From NCBI GenBank assembly GCA_002898955.1, contig BEIP01000044.1, positions 1 through 7,948 of the forward strand: a stretch of 7,948 nucleotides of DNA, given 5' to 3'. How positions within the stretch are numbered: position 1 is the first letter of the stretch; each line of letters opens with the position of its first letter. Below are positions 6,601 to 7,948 of this stretch, piece by piece. Source of the DNA: a bacterium HR39 (lineage in GTDB: Bacteria > Pseudomonadota > Alphaproteobacteria > Geminicoccales > Geminicoccaceae). The notes beneath the pieces were generated by a model that saw only the letters and a list, made by a program, of their open reading frames with translations, made no database searches and was not told the DNA's origin. Made by a program: the position numbers and the translations under genes.

Positions 6601-6618
6601 CGGGACGGGACCGTCCCG
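6601..6618. repeat. 18-base perfect inverted repeat upstream of the lipoprotein gene
   Basis: CGGGACGG-GA-CCGTCCCG is fully self-complementary apart from its two-base centre. It lies 25 bases upstream of the lipoprotein ATG, just before its ribosome binding site, in the divergent spacer shared with the 6778 gene. It could be an operator or a leader hairpin (6-bp stem, 6-base loop). I know of no specific regulator for it. Confidence 0.4.
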
Positions 6619-6765
6619 CGCGCGGACTGCAACTGGTGCCTCCCGAAGCCCGCACAAGGGAGTGCGCCGCGAAGGCCGCGCGCGTGACCTGCACGACACG
6701 CTGCGACGGTGCGCCCGCTTGGCAGGAGCGCGCGGCGGTCCCACTGCAGGGGCGGGATGGCCCAC

Positions 6766-6770
6766 GGAGG
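6766..6770 (+). promoter_or_regulatory. Ribosome binding site that decides the 6778 start
   Basis: GGAGG sits seven bases before the ATG at 6778. Earlier in-frame ATGs at 6709 and 6757 lack a comparable site and would add a polar, non-hydrophobic leader. Confidence 0.6.
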
Positions 6771-6777
6771 GCTGCAC

Positions 6778-6984
6778 ATGGCGGGTACGGGTGAAGCCGG
6801 CTTCATGGCCAACGACGAGGGCCTCGGCGGCTTCGGCTGGCTGGTGCTGGCGCTGGTGGTGCTGCAGGTGCTGCTGGCGGTCTTCTGGCCGGCCGGGATC
6901 TTCTACGTCAACCTGCTGCTCGGCTTCGTGGTGCTCGGGGCCCTGGCCCTGCTCTGCGGCGGAAGGGTCCCCTCCTCGTCGTAG
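6778..6984 (+). CDS. Small two-helix membrane protein of unknown function (68 aa)
   Basis: I do not recognise a family. From the ATG at 6778 the protein begins with a short polar, Gly-rich stretch (MAGTGEAGFMANDEGLGG). It then has two hydrophobic helices at about residues 20-36 (GWLVLALVVLQVLLAVF) and 41-60 (IFYVNLLLGFVVLGALALLC), joined by a WPAG turn, and ends GGRVPSSS. This fits a hairpin-like inner-membrane miniprotein. It has an excellent ribosome binding site and third-position GC like its neighbours. It is divergent from the OmpA-type lipoprotein gene, and 125 bases with a strong hairpin separate it from the TRAP binding-protein gene, so it probably forms its own transcript. It resembles neither the DctQ (four helices) nor the DctM (about twelve helices) subunit of TRAP transporters. 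Confidence 0.65.
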   Translation: MAGTGEAGFMANDEGLGGFGWLVLALVVLQVLLAVFWPAGIFYVNLLLGFVVLGALALLCGGRVPSSS

Positions 6985-7025
6985 GCCACGTCGCGGGCGT
7001 CCGTCCTTGCGGGGCCATCGCGGAC

Positions 7026-7052
7026 GGGCGGGTCCGGTTGCCGGATCCGCCC
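7026..7052 (+). terminator. 12-bp-stem hairpin between the 6778 gene and dctP
   Basis: GGGCGGGTCCGG (7026-7037) pairs with CCGGATCCGCCC (7041-7052) over 12 base pairs including one G-U, with a 3-base TTG loop. It begins 41 bases after the stop of the small membrane protein gene. No T-run follows, so it may be a terminator-like structure, a leader element of dctP, or both. Confidence 0.5.
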
Positions 7053-7066
7053 GGCGCGCCTAGGCT
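7038..7066 (+). promoter_or_regulatory. Weak sigma-70-type promoter candidate for dctP
   Basis: TTGCCG (7038-7043, four of six matches) and TAGGCT (7061-7066, three of six) are 17 bases apart. They would start transcription about 35 bases before the dctP ATG. The -35 overlaps the downstream arm of the hairpin at 7026-7052. This is a spacing-supported guess only. Confidence 0.2.
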
Positions 7067-7109
7067 GGGGTCGCCCGGAGCGGATACCATCGAGGGAGGG
7101 ACCGGACCC

Positions 7110-7948
7110 ATGCGCCCGCTGCGCCTGCTCGCCGCCGCACTCGCCGCCGGCCTCATCGCCGGCGCCGCGCAGGCGGCCACCACGCTGCGCATCACCCTGC
7201 AGCTGCCGCTCACCAGCATCCTCGGGCAGAACCTGCTGGTCTTCAAGGAGCAGGTGGAGGCGGCCTCGAACGGCGAGATCCGGATCGAGATCTATCCCGC
7301 CTCCCAGCTCTACAAGGACAGCGAGGTGCCGCAGGCGGTCTCGTCCGGCGCCATCGAGATGGGCGTCTCCTCGCTCACCCTCTTCGCCGCCACTGTCCCC
7401 GCCGTCGACGTCTTCTACGTCCCGTTCCTGTTCGACTCGCCCGAGCTGGTCCAGGCGGCGCTCGAGCCCGGCTCGCCCATCCGCCGGTCCATCGAGGAGG
7501 AGATCCTGAAGACGGGCGCGCGCATCCTCTGGTGGCAGCCCTACGGATCCACCATCCTGCTCGCGAAGAAGGAGCCGGTGCGCACACCCGAGGACATCAG
7601 GGGCAAGAAGGTGCGCGTGTTCGGCCGCACGCTCGGCAGGTGGGTCGAGATCGTCGGCGGCGTGCCGGTGCTCATCTCCGCCTCCGAACAGTTCCTCGCC
7701 TACCAGCGGGGCGTGGTGGACATCGGCATGACCGGCATGGTGACGGTCCGCCCGCGCAAGCTCGACCAGGTCATGCAGGCCATCACCAAGGTGCCCATCG
7801 CCGACATCGAGTTCGTCGTGGTGATCAACGAGGGCGTGTGGCAGTCGCTCACCGACGACCAGCGCCGGATCCTCGCCGAAGCGGCCGCCGTGGCCGAAGT
7901 GGACGCGAAGGAGCGCATCGCCGTCGACGAGCGCGAGAACGAGGAATA
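7110..7948 (+). CDS. dctP: TRAP transporter solute-binding protein, DctP type (3' end missing)
   Basis: This is the periplasmic receptor of a tripartite ATP-independent (TRAP) transporter, which uses an ion gradient instead of ATP to import mostly organic acids. The frame is open for 279 codons to the window edge; family members are about 320-350 residues, so the C-terminal helices are missing. A Sec signal peptide covers residues 1-22 (RPLRLLAAALAAGLIAG, cleavage after AQA). The DctP domain follows: FKEQVEAASNGEIRIEIYPASQLY (45-68), FYVPFLFDSPE (102-112), TPEDIRGKKVRV (159-170), in which Arg169 is at the place of the arginine that binds the ligand carboxylate in characterised members, then YQRGVVDIGMTGM (198-210). 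The ATG follows GGGAGGG with nine bases of spacing. The substrate cannot be told from sequence. DctQ and DctM subunits, if linked, lie to the right of the window. Confidence 0.93.
   Translation, partial: MRPLRLLAAALAAGLIAGAAQAATTLRITLQLPLTSILGQNLLVFKEQVEAASNGEIRIEIYPASQLYKDSEVPQAVSSGAIEMGVSSLTLFAATVPAVDVFYVPFLFDSPELVQAALEPGSPIRRSIEEEILKTGARILWWQPYGSTILLAKKEPVRTPEDIRGKKVRVFGRTLGRWVEIVGGVPVLISASEQFLAYQRGVVDIGMTGMVTVRPRKLDQVMQAITKVPIADIEFVVVINEGVWQSLTDDQRRILAEAAAVAEVDAKERIAVDERENEE

Noticed and set aside
6627..6640. Second sigma-54-like element (GGCAC and TTGC) upstream of the lipoprotein gene
   Set aside because: The GG and GC pairs are separated by 8 bases instead of 10, which sigma-54 does not tolerate.
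5060..6694. Apparent N-terminal extension of aapJ to 886 residues
   Set aside because: The frame is simply open upstream. The extension crosses the 5266 gene and the lipoprotein gene, while the ATG at 5059 has a strong ribosome binding site and a proper signal peptide.
6577..6777. Extended start of the OmpA-type lipoprotein at 6777
   Set aside because: It would bury the lipoprotein signal peptide 67 residues inside the protein. The ATG at 6576 has its own ribosome binding site and places the lipobox Cys at residue 20.
7110..7918. Minus-strand ORFs opposite dctP (for example 7375-7587, 7700-7918)
   Set aside because: The plus strand has an uninterrupted 279-codon DctP frame with signal peptide and family motifs. 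The antisense frames show no domains.
1..7948. Mobile element, CRISPR array, tRNA or phage signatures
   Set aside because: No transposase or integrase coding, no regularly spaced direct repeats, no tRNA cloverleaf or att-like duplication, and uniform GC-rich composition throughout.
6778..7948. The small membrane protein as the DctQ subunit of the TRAP transporter
   Set aside because: DctQ has four membrane helices and about 160-200 residues. This protein has two helices in 68 residues and is separated from dctP by a strong hairpin.

Overview
The window is very GC-rich and densely coded. Nothing in it looks mobile: no IS ends, integrase, tRNA, rRNA or CRISPR. Two markers point to an alphaproteobacterium: a sigma-32 factor with the alphaproteobacterial form of the RpoH box, and a complete four-gene general L-amino acid ABC transporter of the Aap/Bzt type, in the classic J-Q-M-P order. 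Base composition and gene style fit a Rhodospirillales-like lineage, but I cannot assign a genus.

Layout from left to right. (1) Positions 1-518, minus strand: the N-terminal 172 codons of rpoH, cut by the window edge. (2) Positions 519-895: a leader and spacer region of 377 bases. It holds the rpoH ribosome binding site, a weak promoter candidate, a hairpin just after the transporter operon, and a plausible 61-residue single-span membrane ORF on the plus strand. (3) Positions 896-5059, minus strand: aapJ (periplasmic binding protein), aapQ and aapM (permeases) and aapP (ATPase), read in that order. aapJ and aapQ are separated by a strong 11-bp-stem hairpin. aapQ and aapM are 4 bases apart, and aapM and aapP 16 bases apart. 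(4) Positions 5060-5265: a divergent control region. It carries a sigma-54-like -24/-12 element and a perfect 10-base palindrome on the aapJ side, and a TAGAAT -10 box for the opposite gene. (5) Positions 5266-5631, plus strand: an unrecognised 121-residue membrane protein, ending in a GC hairpin. (6) Positions 5686-6576, minus strand: a lipoprotein with a C-terminal OmpA/Pal-type peptidoglycan-binding domain, convergent with the previous gene. (7) Positions 6778-6984, plus strand: a 68-residue protein that is mostly two membrane helices. (8) Positions 7110-7948, plus strand: the first 279 codons of a TRAP-transporter DctP-type solute-binding protein, cut by the right edge.

How the genes relate: aapJQMP forms one uptake system, in which AapJ captures L-amino acids in the periplasm, AapQ and AapM form the membrane channel, and AapP hydrolyses ATP. 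The TRAP binding protein is a second, unrelated solute-capture component whose membrane subunits would lie beyond the window. rpoH, the OmpA lipoprotein and the small membrane proteins are neighbours with no demonstrated link to transport. I see no convincing new multi-gene system. The points worth a second look are the aapJ control region, the aapJ-aapQ hairpin and the small membrane proteins.
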